64,000 nucleotides of DNA from Verrucomicrobia subdivision 3 bacterium UBA693 (GTDB lineage Bacteria > Verrucomicrobiota > Verrucomicrobiia > Limisphaerales > UBA8199): positions 1-64,000 of the forward strand of contig DBMR01000023.1 in the NCBI GenBank assembly GCA_002298785.1. The letters run 5' to 3'. The notes beneath the pieces are model-generated. The model was given only the letters and a program-made list of their open reading frames with translations. It searched no databases and was not told the DNA's origin. Within the stretch, counting starts at the first letter, position 1, and the number at the start of each line of letters is the position of its first letter. The position numbers and the translations under genes were made by a program. This document shows, one piece after another, positions 32,362 through 41,639 of this stretch.

Positions 32362-32934
32362 TCATCGCCGCGGAGTGTTGGGCTGGGGGCGAGCATTTCG
32401 ATTGGTCACGGAAACCGGGCGAGTCTTGGGTGAGGACCCGCCATCCAGCGCCTCCGAGATGTCCATGGCCTCGTTGACTTGCCCCATCGGTCCCGCCCCG
32501 CCACCGCCCGTCTGGGAGGTGCCGGTGCCTGCAGGAGGTCCGGAGCCGGGTGCTTGCTGCAAGGCGTCCTTGAGCACGGGAAGGCCATAGAAATAGCCAA
32601 CGCCGGCCACGGCGGCAATCACCACAACCAGGATCGCGTATCCTAAGAGCGAATTGTTACTTCGCGGCTGGCGCGGCATGAATTTCCTTGGTGGAACGGG
32701 ACTGTGCGCTGTGGATCGTGCAACCTGCGTGGCGCCGGCAGCGAGCTTCGACTCCTCGGCCTTTGAAGTCTCCCGGGTCAAAGCTGATTGAGGTAGGGCG
32801 ACCGATGGCACCTGAGCGTGCGGCACAGTGATGCTGTTATGACAGGCCGGGCATTCGATTTGGTGGCCAGCCCAGGGCTCGCCACAAGAGATGTGCTGTC
32901 CGCACTGCGGACAAGAGAATTTCATGTCGGCCAT
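32362..32934 (-). CDS. Zinc-ribbon membrane protein
   Basis: 190 residues with AGGA before the ATG at 32934. The N-terminal 35 residues form a zinc ribbon with two CxxC pairs (FSCPQCGQ and ECPACHNS). A variable Ser/Ala/Pro-rich stretch leads to a single membrane span (LLGYAILVVVIAAVAGVGYFYG, about residues 97-118), then a Gly/Pro/Thr-rich low-complexity tail. This layout, a cytoplasmic zinc ribbon tethered to the membrane with a disordered outer part, is frequent in Verrucomicrobiota and Planctomycetota, with no defined role. It lies convergent to rnhA, about 180 bases apart. Confidence 0.8.
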   Translation of the reverse strand: MADMKFSCPQCGQHISCGEPWAGHQIECPACHNSITVPHAQVPSVALPQSALTRETSKAEESKLAAGATQVARSTAHSPVPPRKFMPRQPRSNNSLLGYAILVVVIAAVAGVGYFYGLPVLKDALQQAPGSGPPAGTGTSQTGGGGAGPMGQVNEAMDISEALDGGSSPKTRPVSVTNRNARPQPNTPRR

Positions 32935-33770
32935 AAAGTCCTACCTTGTGAGTGGGGGATCGGCGGACGTCGAGAGAGATTCAAAACCGGAACGGGCATG
33001 GGGCTATTTACAGCACCGCTGCCGGCGTGCGTCAAGCCGTTCCCGTGCTCACTGGTGCAACGCCGAGCGCCTGCGACCCAGCCAATAGGCTTATTCGCCA
33101 ACGCGGCGGGTATTACTTTGGCAAGCAGAGCTGCCGGCCAGGTTGATGGGGAGCACCCGCATCAGGTTAATCGGCCGTGGGGCGATGAGATATGGGGCGC
33201 TACGAGTCGAGAGCGGCCGTATCCGGGTCCAGGACATCGCCAGCAGATGCCTCGCCCCATGCTGGGATGATCGCCCCTCATTCTCAGTCAGGGACAGCGC
33301 GAAAGGGAGATTAAGGAGAACCTGAGGTGCGTAAAAATGCAATATGCCGAGCGCGTGATCGCCATTGCGTTCGAGAATTAGGCGGCCACCGGTTCGCGAA
33401 CGAATCTCTAACCGGAAGGGGATCACGTCCCCTGCCCTATCCCACGTAGGGATGAACCAACTTCCCTCAAGGTAGGCATTGAGGAGATGTGGAGGGTTGC
33501 GGTGGTTGGGTGGGAATTCGTAGCGGGTGACCCAGGTTCAGTGAGAAAGACGGAGGTTCTGCGATCAGATCATCTTTGAAAATCTATGCAGTCATAAATA
33601 CATTTCGGCCCCGCATCTTTGTGCCACTATTTGTGCCACTCTTGGGGTCAGAATTGAACGGCCAAACAGGCTAACAAGAAACAGGCAAGAAGTGAGTTAT
33701 AGCCAACAATGACGGGCCTATGACTGCATTCTAATGGCGGGCAATGGAGAGCAGTGAAAACCATAAAAGC
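32935..33770. other. Gene-poor stretch next to the tRNA fragment
   Basis: No credible gene. The only ORF of note (111 codons, minus strand, 33091-33426) has no family resemblance or start signal. An 11-base direct repeat TTTGTGCCACT occurs twice at 33618-33628 and 33630-33640 with a period of 12. With the half tRNA gene just beyond, this stretch may be the scar of an integrated and decayed element. Confidence 0.4.
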
Positions 33771-33813
33771 CGAATTTTGAGTCTAGCGCGTCTGCCAATT
33801 CCGCCACATCGGC
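33771..33813 (-). tRNA. 5' half of a tRNA-Leu(CAA) gene, truncated after the anticodon loop
   Basis: Read on the minus strand from 33813: acceptor strand GCCGATG, a D-arm region GGCGGAATTGGCAGACGCG and anticodon stem-loop CTAGA-CTCAAAA with anticodon CAA at 33779-33777. All are standard for bacterial tRNA-Leu. The 3' anticodon stem should read TCTAG but is TTCGG, and no long variable arm, TTCGA-type T-loop or CATCGGC acceptor end follows within 100 bases. The gene is therefore only a 5' half, broken at the anticodon loop, a common crossover site for tyrosine integrases. It is not expected to give a functional tRNA. Confidence 0.75.
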
Positions 33814-33916
33814 CACCTGGCTTAAAAACAACCTGCGCGAATCCCTGAGCGTCTTGTGGCAAGCGCCTAAACCCTTGCCACTACAGACCAGCTTAGCCCC
33901 TTTAACCCTAACCGGC

Positions 33917-33944
33917 CCGACCCCGCTCTCGCGCGTCGGGTCGG
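33917..33944 (-). terminator. GC-rich hairpin downstream of MBL-fold gene
   Basis: CCGACCC (33917-33923) and GGGTCGG (33938-33944) are exact inverse repeats with a 14-base loop, about 130 bases after the stop of the MBL-fold gene. There is no U-tract, so termination is uncertain; it could also belong to the old tRNA locus. Confidence 0.35.
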
Positions 33945-34075
33945 ACTCTACCAAAAGACTTTCCGCAGATGCAAGCACCCAATTTTTGGAGACGGCTCGA
34001 ATCGTTGCGCCCAAGGGCATACCTTTCGGAGGCTAAATCACCTCCATTTGGTTTGGCCTGAGCCCCAAGCCGCAT

Positions 34076-34855
34076 TCAAGGCTTGTGATACCAATCACGC
34101 AGGCGCACCTCGATGCCCTGATCGCTGCCGACCAATTCCTTAAACTTCGCGAGATCGGATCCGCGGTAGTGATAGGGGTAAACCATCTTGGGCCTAAACG
34201 AGCGAACCGCTTTCGCCGCCTCCTCCACGGTCATCGTGTAAGGCAGGTTCATGCAGACAAAGGCTACATCAATGTCCTTGAGCGCCAGCATTTCAGGGAC
34301 GCCTTCCGTATCGCCGCTGAGATAAACCCGCTTGCCACCCAGGCTCAGCACGTAGCCATTGCCGCGGCCTTTGGCATGAAACTTCTGGCGCTCGCTCGTG
34401 AGATTATACGCGGCAACGGCTTCAATCCGGATCCCGAGCAATTCGCGCGTCTCGCCATTCGCCAGGACCGTGGCTTGAGGGCGCAAGCTCGCCGGCAATT
34501 GGTCCATCACGGCTTGCGGACAAACCAGCTTCGTTTCCGGCCCGGCCAAATTCGTTAGCGTTTCCTGGTTAAGGTGGTCGCCATGGATGTCGGTGATCAG
34601 GATGAGCTGGGGTCGCGCCAGTCCCTGGAAAGCCTTTAACCCTCCCACCGGGTCGATGTCAATTGTTTTCCCCTGCCATTCTAATGCCAAGGTCGCGTGA
34701 TTGATCGGGTGGACTTTCATTACACCATCGGCTGTGGGAAAAGTGTCCGGCGTTCCAGCTTCGTCTGCGGCGGACGCCGACTGCAATAGCGCCAGCAGCA
34801 GTGCCAGACCGAGGAGCCCAATCATCCGTGTAGAAACCACCAACTTTCTCTTCAT
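34076..34855 (-). CDS. Exported MBL-fold metallohydrolase (UlaG-like)
   Basis: 259 residues from the ATG at 34855. A signal peptide (MKRKLVVSTRMIGLLGLALLLALLQ) precedes a metallo-beta-lactamase fold: PINHATLALEWQGKTIDIDPVGG, LILITDIHGDHLN at about 82-94, GNGYVLSLGGKRVYLSGDTEG, and the terminal MVYPYHYRGSD. The layout matches UlaG/YtnP-like hydrolases that act on lactones or small esters. The first His of the HxHxDH motif is Asp (DIHGDH), a variant I have the impression is common in this exported subgroup, so metal binding may differ. Substrate unknown. It stands alone, downstream of a gene-poor stretch. Confidence 0.82.
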   Translation of the reverse strand: MKRKLVVSTRMIGLLGLALLLALLQSASAADEAGTPDTFPTADGVMKVHPINHATLALEWQGKTIDIDPVGGLKAFQGLARPQLILITDIHGDHLNQETLTNLAGPETKLVCPQAVMDQLPASLRPQATVLANGETRELLGIRIEAVAAYNLTSERQKFHAKGRGNGYVLSLGGKRVYLSGDTEGVPEMLALKDIDVAFVCMNLPYTMTVEEAAKAVRSFRPKMVYPYHYRGSDLAKFKELVGSDQGIEVRLRDWYHKP

Positions 34856-35246
34856 AGAGATATTCGTCGCCTGAATCCTGGCGATGCGCAACTCGAAACG
34901 TTGCCGGCCCTCCGCTGCTGGGTGTATCTCAATGACTCGAACTCTACCGCTTTAACTGCGAAGGATGTACCTGCAAGGAGAGTAAGCTGAGCATCCCCAG
35001 AATTCCTCTTCCGGGCTTGGTCCTTTTTTGGCGGTGCGCAGGACCAGTTCCTGGCCACAATTTGATCCAAATTCCCGTGAGTCCTCAAGGGCTTTCAGCA
35101 CTATAATGATGCGTCTCCTAGTGTCACTCTCGGTTTGTGGTGACTTCTGCGGTAGCTACTGAAGCGGAACTTGCCGAATTGAACAGTCAAGAACCCAAGC
35201 TGAGGTTGACGGCGCGGCGCTGAACCGGGCAAGATCACGATTGGAA
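34856..35246. other. Divergent intergenic region
   Basis: About 390 bases between the minus-strand MBL-fold gene and a plus-strand hypothetical gene. A short T-arm-like tract on the minus strand near 34920-34965 (AGAGTTCGAGTC) does not fold into a tRNA. Promoters are expected but none was identified with confidence. Confidence 0.35.
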
Positions 35247-36428
35247 ATGAGCGATTCATCACCCGAACCAACTATTGCCTATCTCGCGCAGGGCAAGGTC
35301 CGCCTCAAAGCCGGAGCGGCGTCCCCACGCACCGTGGATAGCGCGTACGGTAACTCGATTCGTGAGAAAGCGGTTCGCGCCCAGCAGAAACATTCCTGGA
35401 AAGCAGCCGGCAACGATGGTTCCCCTTTCTCGGGACCTGTCCTGTGGGGAAAAGGAGCAATGTCAGAGGATGTCCCGCTGGTAATCACCAGCATCTGTGG
35501 AGGGCGCGACGCCGGTGGGTTGATTTATTCCCTGGAGAGCGGCAGCCTGTGCGCGCTTCTCGAAGCCGGCCTCATCAATGCTGAAGAACGGCGCCTTTGG
35601 AACGACAACCGCACCCGCGTCCGTCACCTGGCGGTGTCGCAGGCCACTGGGGACCTCGCCTTGAGCATCCTGCACGAAAACGGCACGGCCAATATTGGCG
35701 TCAAGTTGAATGGCGAAAGTGGCATCCGGGAACTCACCGAAGGCGATTCTTTCGACACCGCTCCCCGCTGGGTGCCGGGAGAAGCGCCGAAGATCGTGTT
35801 TCAATCCGCTGGCATTGGCCGCAACCGCGAAGGACATTTCGTGGCGCTCGGCCCCTTTAGTGTGCAGCAATTGGAGGTTTCGACCGGGGAAATGACCACG
35901 TTGTTGGAGGATCGGTCGTTCGATTATCTCGCGCCGCAACTCGGGGCGGACGGCTCGCTGTGGTACATTCAGCGCCCGTATGCCCAACACGAACGGACGC
36001 ACCCGGGCCAGGTGCTCAAGGACATGCTACTGTTCGTGCCCAGGCTGCTGTTCGCTTTTCTGCAATTGCTCAATCTCTTTTCGACGCTTCTCACCGGGAA
36101 GCGACTGACCTCCGCCGGGGGACCCAAAACCCAGCAAATGCATCTGCGGCAAATGATGATTTGGGGGAATCTGGTCCGCGGCCAGCAGCAAGCCAAGGTG
36201 GCTGAGGAGGGCGTGGATCTTGTGCCACGGTCCTGGCAACTCTGCAAGCGCAACGCTCAGGGAGAATCGAAGGTCCTGGCCGCCGGCGTCCTGGCATATG
36301 ATATCAGCGCCGATGGGACCATTGTATATACCAACGGCAATGCCCTTTTCCTGCTGCGTCCGGATGGCAGGAAAGCCCACCTCTTGAATGAGGCTCTCAT
36401 CGAGCAAGTGTTCTTCGTGCCCAATTGA
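35247..36428 (+). CDS. Hypothetical protein with beta-propeller-like repeats
   Basis: 393 residues from the ATG at 35247, preceded by TTGGAA. No signal peptide. The sequence has spaced strand motifs of TolB/WD-like propellers (VSQATGDLALSILHENGTANI, PRWVPGEAPKIVFQSAG, LAPQLGADGSLWYIQRPYA, ADGTIVYTNGNALFLLRPDG), with a hydrophobic helical insert at about 255-285 (LKDMLLFVPRLLFAFLQLL). I recognise no named family. A cytoplasmic sensor- or scaffold-like propeller with a membrane-associated insert is the most that can be said. It stands alone between the MBL-fold and a small anchored protein gene. Confidence 0.65.
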   Translation: MSDSSPEPTIAYLAQGKVRLKAGAASPRTVDSAYGNSIREKAVRAQQKHSWKAAGNDGSPFSGPVLWGKGAMSEDVPLVITSICGGRDAGGLIYSLESGSLCALLEAGLINAEERRLWNDNRTRVRHLAVSQATGDLALSILHENGTANIGVKLNGESGIRELTEGDSFDTAPRWVPGEAPKIVFQSAGIGRNREGHFVALGPFSVQQLEVSTGEMTTLLEDRSFDYLAPQLGADGSLWYIQRPYAQHERTHPGQVLKDMLLFVPRLLFAFLQLLNLFSTLLTGKRLTSAGGPKTQQMHLRQMMIWGNLVRGQQQAKVAEEGVDLVPRSWQLCKRNAQGESKVLAAGVLAYDISADGTIVYTNGNALFLLRPDGRKAHLLNEALIEQVFFVPN

Positions 36429-36631
36429 GGAGCCCCGTCCCACTGCCTGACTTTGCGGCCGCCGGAGCATTCAAGGAAACCGCCTTGGCGCAAAACCAAT
36501 GCGGTTTTTCCGTCTGCAAAACCTGGCGCGGTTGGATTTAAGGAAGCCACCATCCAAGCGGCAGCGAAGGCGAAAATGGACCTTCCGACCCATAGCCAGG
36601 CAGCAGCAACTGGTTTAGATTGGAATCCTAT

Positions 36632-37153
36632 ATGAACCTCAAGAACCTCGCGGCCCTGATCATTGCTTTGCTAATCGGAGTTGGCGCCGGCGTGCTTTAT
36701 TCGAGTCGTGCCAACCGGTCGGTGGCAGTTAAAGGCACCGCTTTCCTCCGGGAGTTTTCCTTCTCTGACCTCGCCGCCCAGTCGGGACAAACCAACTGGA
36801 ACGTTTTGGAAGACCGGCTTTATGAACCTTTCCCGTCGCAGGCACATTTCCCCCGGATTGGTCGTCGCATCGTGGCCCAGGCGGAGATTACTGATATCGA
36901 ATTCGGGTGGTTTACCACGAAGTTCCATCAAGCGGCGCAAAATGCTTTGGACAAGCACCAGGCACGAAATGAAGCGCTTTTTGACCTGGTTCGAGATGCC
37001 ACACGGAATGTTGATCATAAACCGGTCCGCTCGCGGTTCCACTTGCCCAGGCGTTACTACGCGATTGGCGAGACCCACGGTGTCGCAGATATCGGGTATG
37101 TTTCCGAGGACGGTCGAGTAACCGTCATAATTACCCTCATGGAAGGGCCATGA
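36632..37153 (+). CDS. Membrane-anchored hypothetical protein
   Basis: 173 residues from the ATG at 36632. One N-terminal membrane span (LAALIIALLIGVGAGVLYSS, residues 5-24) anchors a soluble extracytoplasmic domain. Residues 60-170 include LYEPFPSQAHFPRIGRRI, a helical FHQAAQNALDKHQARNEALF and terminal strands (YYAIGETHGVADIGYVS, RVTVIITLMEG). A VADIGY-type strand-rich end is frequent in exported hypothetical proteins of this phylum. No catalytic site seen. It precedes the GH9 gene by about 120 bases on the same strand, but there is no evidence of co-transcription. Confidence 0.65.
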   Translation: MNLKNLAALIIALLIGVGAGVLYSSRANRSVAVKGTAFLREFSFSDLAAQSGQTNWNVLEDRLYEPFPSQAHFPRIGRRIVAQAEITDIEFGWFTTKFHQAAQNALDKHQARNEALFDLVRDATRNVDHKPVRSRFHLPRRYYAIGETHGVADIGYVSEDGRVTVIITLMEGP

Positions 37154-37275
37154 ACCGCTGTGCACCTTCATTTGAGCACTCCTGACGGAGCAGCCTGTCC
37201 CAGTAACTTCGCCTTCCGGAAAAGGCTCGAATTCGAACCAAGAGCAACCTAATCTGCAAGTGCTGATTGGGTTGT

Positions 37276-39843
37276 ATGATGAATCGCCGCTTTATCCTTC
37301 ATTGCTGGACGGCCATCATTTTCCTCGGTTTCGCGGTGTGCGTTCCGTTTTCCGGCACATCGGCTACGGTGGTGGAAGTGCTACCCCTGACCGAGAGGAT
37401 CGTGATGGTGCATTTCGCTGACGGCCGCGTGTTACACTCCCGCCTTGGCCAATCCTGGGGCCAGGAAACCGTTCAGGTTGCCGTGCTGAATACCTCCAAC
37501 GCCGCGCTGACGAACACGTATTCCATTACCAGCACCAATGACCCCGCCTATGCCTCCGGGCTGCGCCCGGTGCTGGTTGGACGCAAAACCAAAGGCACGG
37601 ACTTTGCCTGGAGCAACGTGAGTCCTTACTGCAGCCGGGAGCACTGGCTCTACCTGACCCTGCCGGTCGCGATGCAGCGTGGCATGACTTACCAGATCGA
37701 TATCGGCACCCTTGCCACCAACGGGCGTTTTTGGCCGCTAACGTTCGACGAATTCCGAACCCGCTCGGAGGCGGTGCACGTCAACCTGCTGGGCTATGTC
37801 CCCGGCGCTCCCCAGAAATATGGCTATGTGTTTCATTGGCTGGGCGACCAGGGCTCGCTACCGCTTTCGTCCTACCAGGGACGGACCTTCCGGCTGATCA
37901 GCCACCCAGGCGGTGCCTTGGCATTCGCGGGGCAACTTGTGTTTCGCAAATCCGCCACCCAGGCCGAAACCGGCCAAGCCTCCGACACTCCCAACGCCAA
38001 TTTTCTGGGCGCGGAAGTTTATGAGTGCAATTTTTCCGCCTTCACCAATTCCGGAAACTATGTGTTGGCGGTGGACGGGATTGGGTGTTCCTTCCCCTTC
38101 CAGTTGAAAGCCGATGTGTATCGCGAAGCTTTCCAAACCCTCGCCCGCGGACTTTACCATAACCGTAGTGGGATCGAGCTCAAGGCACCATTCACCTCCG
38201 TCCCTCGACCGGTTCCGCATCACCCAACCCTTACGCCTGGGTTCACCAACCGGCTCCGATACACCTCGGTGCGGTTTAGCGAGTGGGGGTCCGAAGGAGG
38301 AGATGCGGCGACTCTGTTAGCCAACTCCAAAGGCCTGCTCCAATGCGCCGGCTGGTACCAGGATGCCGGGGACTGGGACGGCTACTATTCGCACCTGAAC
38401 GTCGCGCAGGTGTTGCTCTTCGCTTACGAGATGGCACCGCGCAATTTCAGCGATGGCGAGTTGAACCTGCCGGAAGGAATTAATGGCGTGCCGGACATTC
38501 TCGACGAAGCCGCCTGGCTGCCCCGGTTCCTGTTTCGGTTGCGGCATGAGCTGATGGCAAAGCATTACGGCACCGGCGGAGTCGGCTTGCGGATTTGCGG
38601 CGACGCTTTCGGACCCGACAATACCAACTCCATCCTGGCCGGTTCCTGGCAGGATACCAACCGGACCTGGGTGGTCTCCGGTGAAGATCCCTGGTCCACG
38701 TATCGATACGCCGGCACGTGCGCTCACCTGGCCTACTGCCTGAGCCTGAGCGGCGCGCGCGACCCGGAAGGGATTGACTGGGGCGCCGAAGCCGCCGAGG
38801 CCTATGCCTGGGCCGCCACCAACACTTTGGCGGGCGATGAGTCCAAGACTGCTCTGGGCCCTTTGGCTGTGCCCCGAGCCTACGCCGCCGCCGCGTTGTT
38901 TCGCATCACGGATAACAAGAACTATGAAAACCAGTTCAGCGCCGACGAGACCGCGGTAACCGCCACCACGGTATTGAGCCAGGGCGACTCCGCCTACCCG
39001 GTGATGATCTACGCTTTGGGCGGGGGTGTGGGACAGCCCGCCACGACCTTACGCAATCGCATGCGCGCAGCGGTGCTGGCCACCGCCGATGAGTATGGCC
39101 TCAATACTTCCGCCAAGCGGTCTTTACGCTGGGGCGGCAACTTCTGGATGCCGATGTTGGTTGGCCAGCAAACCACCCCGGCGGTGCTCGAGGTGGCGGC
39201 GGGATACGTGGTGGCCAAACAAAGCAACCCCACCAAGGCCCTGCAGTACCTGGGTGTGTTGCATACCACGTGTGACTATTTCCTCGGGTGCAACTCCTTG
39301 AATATGACCTGGGCCACCGGCCTGGGAGCCCGCCATCCAAACCAAATCTTCAAGATCGATTCCTGGTGCCTCGGGTATCACCCCGGCATCGTGCCATATG
39401 GACCGTGGCGCACGGAATCGGTTAATCCAACCTGGGTCACCGACCACGATTGGCCAAACCTTACGGTCTATCCCGCGATCACCAACTGGCCCGGTAACGA
39501 GCGTTGGCATGATAATCGTTGGTCCCCAATGACCGGCGAGTTCACGATTCACCAAACGATCGCTCCCTCGGCAGCCATCTTCGGGCTGCTTTGCGCCCCC
39601 GGATTGGCTGCGCCAGCGGCTCCACCCGCGGTTTCTCTCGGTATCACCAACACCTTGACCAATACCGTGCTGGTAACCTGGCCTTCGGACTCCACCGGTG
39701 GTCTGGTGCTCCAACAGAGCACCAATCTCGTCAACACCAATTGGGTTCCCGTTCCGCGATTGCCGGTCGATGATGGGACCAACAAGAGCGTAGTGGCGCC
39801 TCCCGCCCACCCCACCCAAGTCTTTCGCCTCAAATGGCCATGA
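37276..39843 (+). CDS. Secreted glycoside hydrolase family 9 (endoglucanase-type)
   Basis: 855 residues from the ATG at 37276 (a second ATG follows immediately). The signal peptide is about residues 1-30. An N-terminal immunoglobulin-like CelD_N domain lies at about 163-278 (VHVNLLGYVPGAPQKYGYVF), then the (alpha/alpha)6 catalytic domain: GWYQDAGDWDGYYSHL with the paired catalytic Asps near 363-369, GVPDILDEAAWL, YFLGCNSLNMTWATGLG near 675, and the acid Glu likely in GEFTIHQT near 755. GH9 enzymes hydrolyse beta-1,4-glucans with inversion. A C-terminal exported-protein domain ends VFRLKWP. Its last codons overlap the next gene (ATGA). Substrate could also be xyloglucan or chitosan-like glycans, as some members differ. 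Confidence 0.88.
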   Translation: MMNRRFILHCWTAIIFLGFAVCVPFSGTSATVVEVLPLTERIVMVHFADGRVLHSRLGQSWGQETVQVAVLNTSNAALTNTYSITSTNDPAYASGLRPVLVGRKTKGTDFAWSNVSPYCSREHWLYLTLPVAMQRGMTYQIDIGTLATNGRFWPLTFDEFRTRSEAVHVNLLGYVPGAPQKYGYVFHWLGDQGSLPLSSYQGRTFRLISHPGGALAFAGQLVFRKSATQAETGQASDTPNANFLGAEVYECNFSAFTNSGNYVLAVDGIGCSFPFQLKADVYREAFQTLARGLYHNRSGIELKAPFTSVPRPVPHHPTLTPGFTNRLRYTSVRFSEWGSEGGDAATLLANSKGLLQCAGWYQDAGDWDGYYSHLNVAQVLLFAYEMAPRNFSDGELNLPEGINGVPDILDEAAWLPRFLFRLRHELMAKHYGTGGVGLRICGDAFGPDNTNSILAGSWQDTNRTWVVSGEDPWSTYRYAGTCAHLAYCLSLSGARDPEGIDWGAEAAEAYAWAATNTLAGDESKTALGPLAVPRAYAAAALFRITDNKNYENQFSADETAVTATTVLSQGDSAYPVMIYALGGGVGQPATTLRNRMRAAVLATADEYGLNTSAKRSLRWGGNFWMPMLVGQQTTPAVLEVAAGYVVAKQSNPTKALQYLGVLHTTCDYFLGCNSLNMTWATGLGARHPNQIFKIDSWCLGYHPGIVPYGPWRTESVNPTWVTDHDWPNLTVYPAITNWPGNERWHDNRWSPMTGEFTIHQTIAPSAAIFGLLCAPGLAAPAAPPAVSLGITNTLTNTVLVTWPSDSTGGLVLQQSTNLVNTNWVPVPRLPVDDGTNKSVVAPPAHPTQVFRLKWP

Positions 39844-41585
39844 AACAAACCAGTTTCCCCCCTCACACGAAAAGCTACCTCGCACCACCGAGGCGGAGCC
39901 TTCACAGGCGTGTGAATCAGGTGTATCGCTTTCAAATGATGGCAAACGCATTCATCGTCCTCGCTCAGTGTGGGCTATTGCTTTGCACGGTCAGCGCACG
40001 GGAACCTGTCTCCCGCCAGGACGGGAAACTCGAAGCCGGCAAGGTAACCACTCACTCACAGGGACTGCACGGCTACATTGGCTTTGGGCACGAAAAGTTG
40101 CCTCCAGACTCCGGCTATACGGCCGGGATGGGTTTTTACGCCGCGGTTTGGCCGCTGGTCGACGAACCACTCGCCAATTTCCAGATTGGCCTTCCCAGCT
40201 CCTGGATCATGCCGGATAACTCGGACAACAAAGACAAGCCGCTCGCCCCCGAAGGCACCTTGGCGCGGACCTGGAAGGAGCGGGGCCCCACTTGGAGCAG
40301 CGTTTTCCAAACTGTTGAAGGCGGGCTCGGGTATTGGGCGGGCAACCACTTTCGCTACGGTCCGCCGAAATTCAGCATGAACGCCACTCCCCAATGCTAC
40401 GACTACGAAGTCGGGTCGCCGGGGTGGTCTTTCTTCTACAGCAACGAAGCCCTGCCTGATCATCGTCTCGGCATTGCGCAGCTCAGCAACCGGCTGCTGA
40501 TTCCGCCGGACGCGCTCCCATTTGAGGGAAAGCCGAACGGCCAGTTTCTGGGCTACACCTGGATGGCCCTGCCCTTCACAGACGCCGCTTCCGGCGAGCC
40601 GCCCACCGGTGACCAGAGCTGGACCTGCTTCCTGAACGCGGCCAATTTCAAAGGCCCCATCGCCTACTACATACCGGAAACCTGGAGCAAAATCGGAAAG
40701 CTCTTCAATTACCCCTTCCTTTATGGCCGAGGACTCGATGCCCGGCCGGGAATCATGGGAGGCGGCGCGATGGAAATTAACACGGTACCGCGGTTCGAGA
40801 GCAAAGACGCAAAAGGCGCGACCTATTCGAAACTGCCGAAACTGCAGTTTCCGGTGGATGCTGACGGACGGGCGTTACTGGTGCAGGATGTCACTTACTA
40901 TTCCAAAGCGGCTCTGTTCGAAACGTTCAAGACCTGGCGCGATGGCGGATCATCCTGCTCCGGGCGATTTGACCCGAAGGGCGCGTGGAAACCCAAACTG
41001 AATACGCACACCACCCACTACGACCAGGGAGGCAAAAAGATCATCGGTGTGGAACGGTCTTTCGATACCATGATCTTCGACGGAAACATTTGGGGAGTGC
41101 AATGGTTCACCAACGATACGAGTCCAAAAGGCCTTTTTCCCCAATACTACAAACATGTGGGGGAAGAGCGCGTGGCAATTCCAGCGAGCGAAGTGCCGCC
41201 GGAGACGCGGTTGCTGGAGCAGAAATTCGAAGCAGCCGGCCCGGGGGTGCCCTACACTTCACCCACAAAGGGTGCCTGGAAGACCCCTGGCCCTAAAGCG
41301 GGTCCCTTTACGGCCAAACTCAACGACGGTTCTCGAGCAACCTACTATTGGTACCGCTTTGTCGATCAACCTTCCTTCCAGCAATATTCCTGGAGCGAGG
41401 AAAAGAAATCAAAGTTGCAGGCACTGGTGGAGAAGTTGCACGCCAGTTGGACCATCGACCGGGACTATATGGCCCCTCCCGGGCGCGGGAAACTGGCTGC
41501 ACTCGACCCCGCACTGTTAGTAAAGCCCCCAATCGGACTCGAAGTGGGATACGTCCCGATCGTGACGGGCCAGTCCGCGCAGTAA
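39840..41585 (+). CDS. Exported hypothetical protein coupled to GH9
   Basis: 581 residues if started at the ATG overlapping the GH9 stop (ATGA at 39840); an ATG at 39936 begins a cleaner signal peptide (MMANAFIVLAQCGLLLCTVSA) and may be the true start. The mature part is rich in aromatic residues and Gly, with GLHGYIGFGHEKLPPDSGYTAG near the start, many Trp/Tyr-containing beta segments and HTTHYDQGGKKIIGVERSFD. I recognise no family and see no classical catalytic motif. Tight coupling to a GH9 gene suggests an accessory carbohydrate-active or substrate-binding protein; that is inference only. Unassigned secreted proteins of this size in such loci sometimes define new families. Confidence 0.6.
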   Translation: MKQTSFPPHTKSYLAPPRRSLHRRVNQVYRFQMMANAFIVLAQCGLLLCTVSAREPVSRQDGKLEAGKVTTHSQGLHGYIGFGHEKLPPDSGYTAGMGFYAAVWPLVDEPLANFQIGLPSSWIMPDNSDNKDKPLAPEGTLARTWKERGPTWSSVFQTVEGGLGYWAGNHFRYGPPKFSMNATPQCYDYEVGSPGWSFFYSNEALPDHRLGIAQLSNRLLIPPDALPFEGKPNGQFLGYTWMALPFTDAASGEPPTGDQSWTCFLNAANFKGPIAYYIPETWSKIGKLFNYPFLYGRGLDARPGIMGGGAMEINTVPRFESKDAKGATYSKLPKLQFPVDADGRALLVQDVTYYSKAALFETFKTWRDGGSSCSGRFDPKGAWKPKLNTHTTHYDQGGKKIIGVERSFDTMIFDGNIWGVQWFTNDTSPKGLFPQYYKHVGEERVAIPASEVPPETRLLEQKFEAAGPGVPYTSPTKGAWKTPGPKAGPFTAKLNDGSRATYYWYRFVDQPSFQQYSWSEEKKSKLQALVEKLHASWTIDRDYMAPPGRGKLAALDPALLVKPPIGLEVGYVPIVTGQSAQ

Positions 41586-41639
41586 GGCCCCTCCCCTCGT
41601 CCCGTCGTGACGTCTCGAATCAGCCAGGAACCGTTGATC

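Noticed and set aside
33091..33426. 111-codon minus-strand ORF in the gene-poor stretch
   Set aside because: No start signal, no family, and a composition change along its length; likely chance.
34920..34965. Possible missing 3' half of the tRNA-Leu gene (AGAGTTCGAGTC on the minus strand)
   Set aside because: T-stem pairing is poor, no CATCGGC acceptor end follows, and the position upstream of the 5' half is wrong for a simple split.
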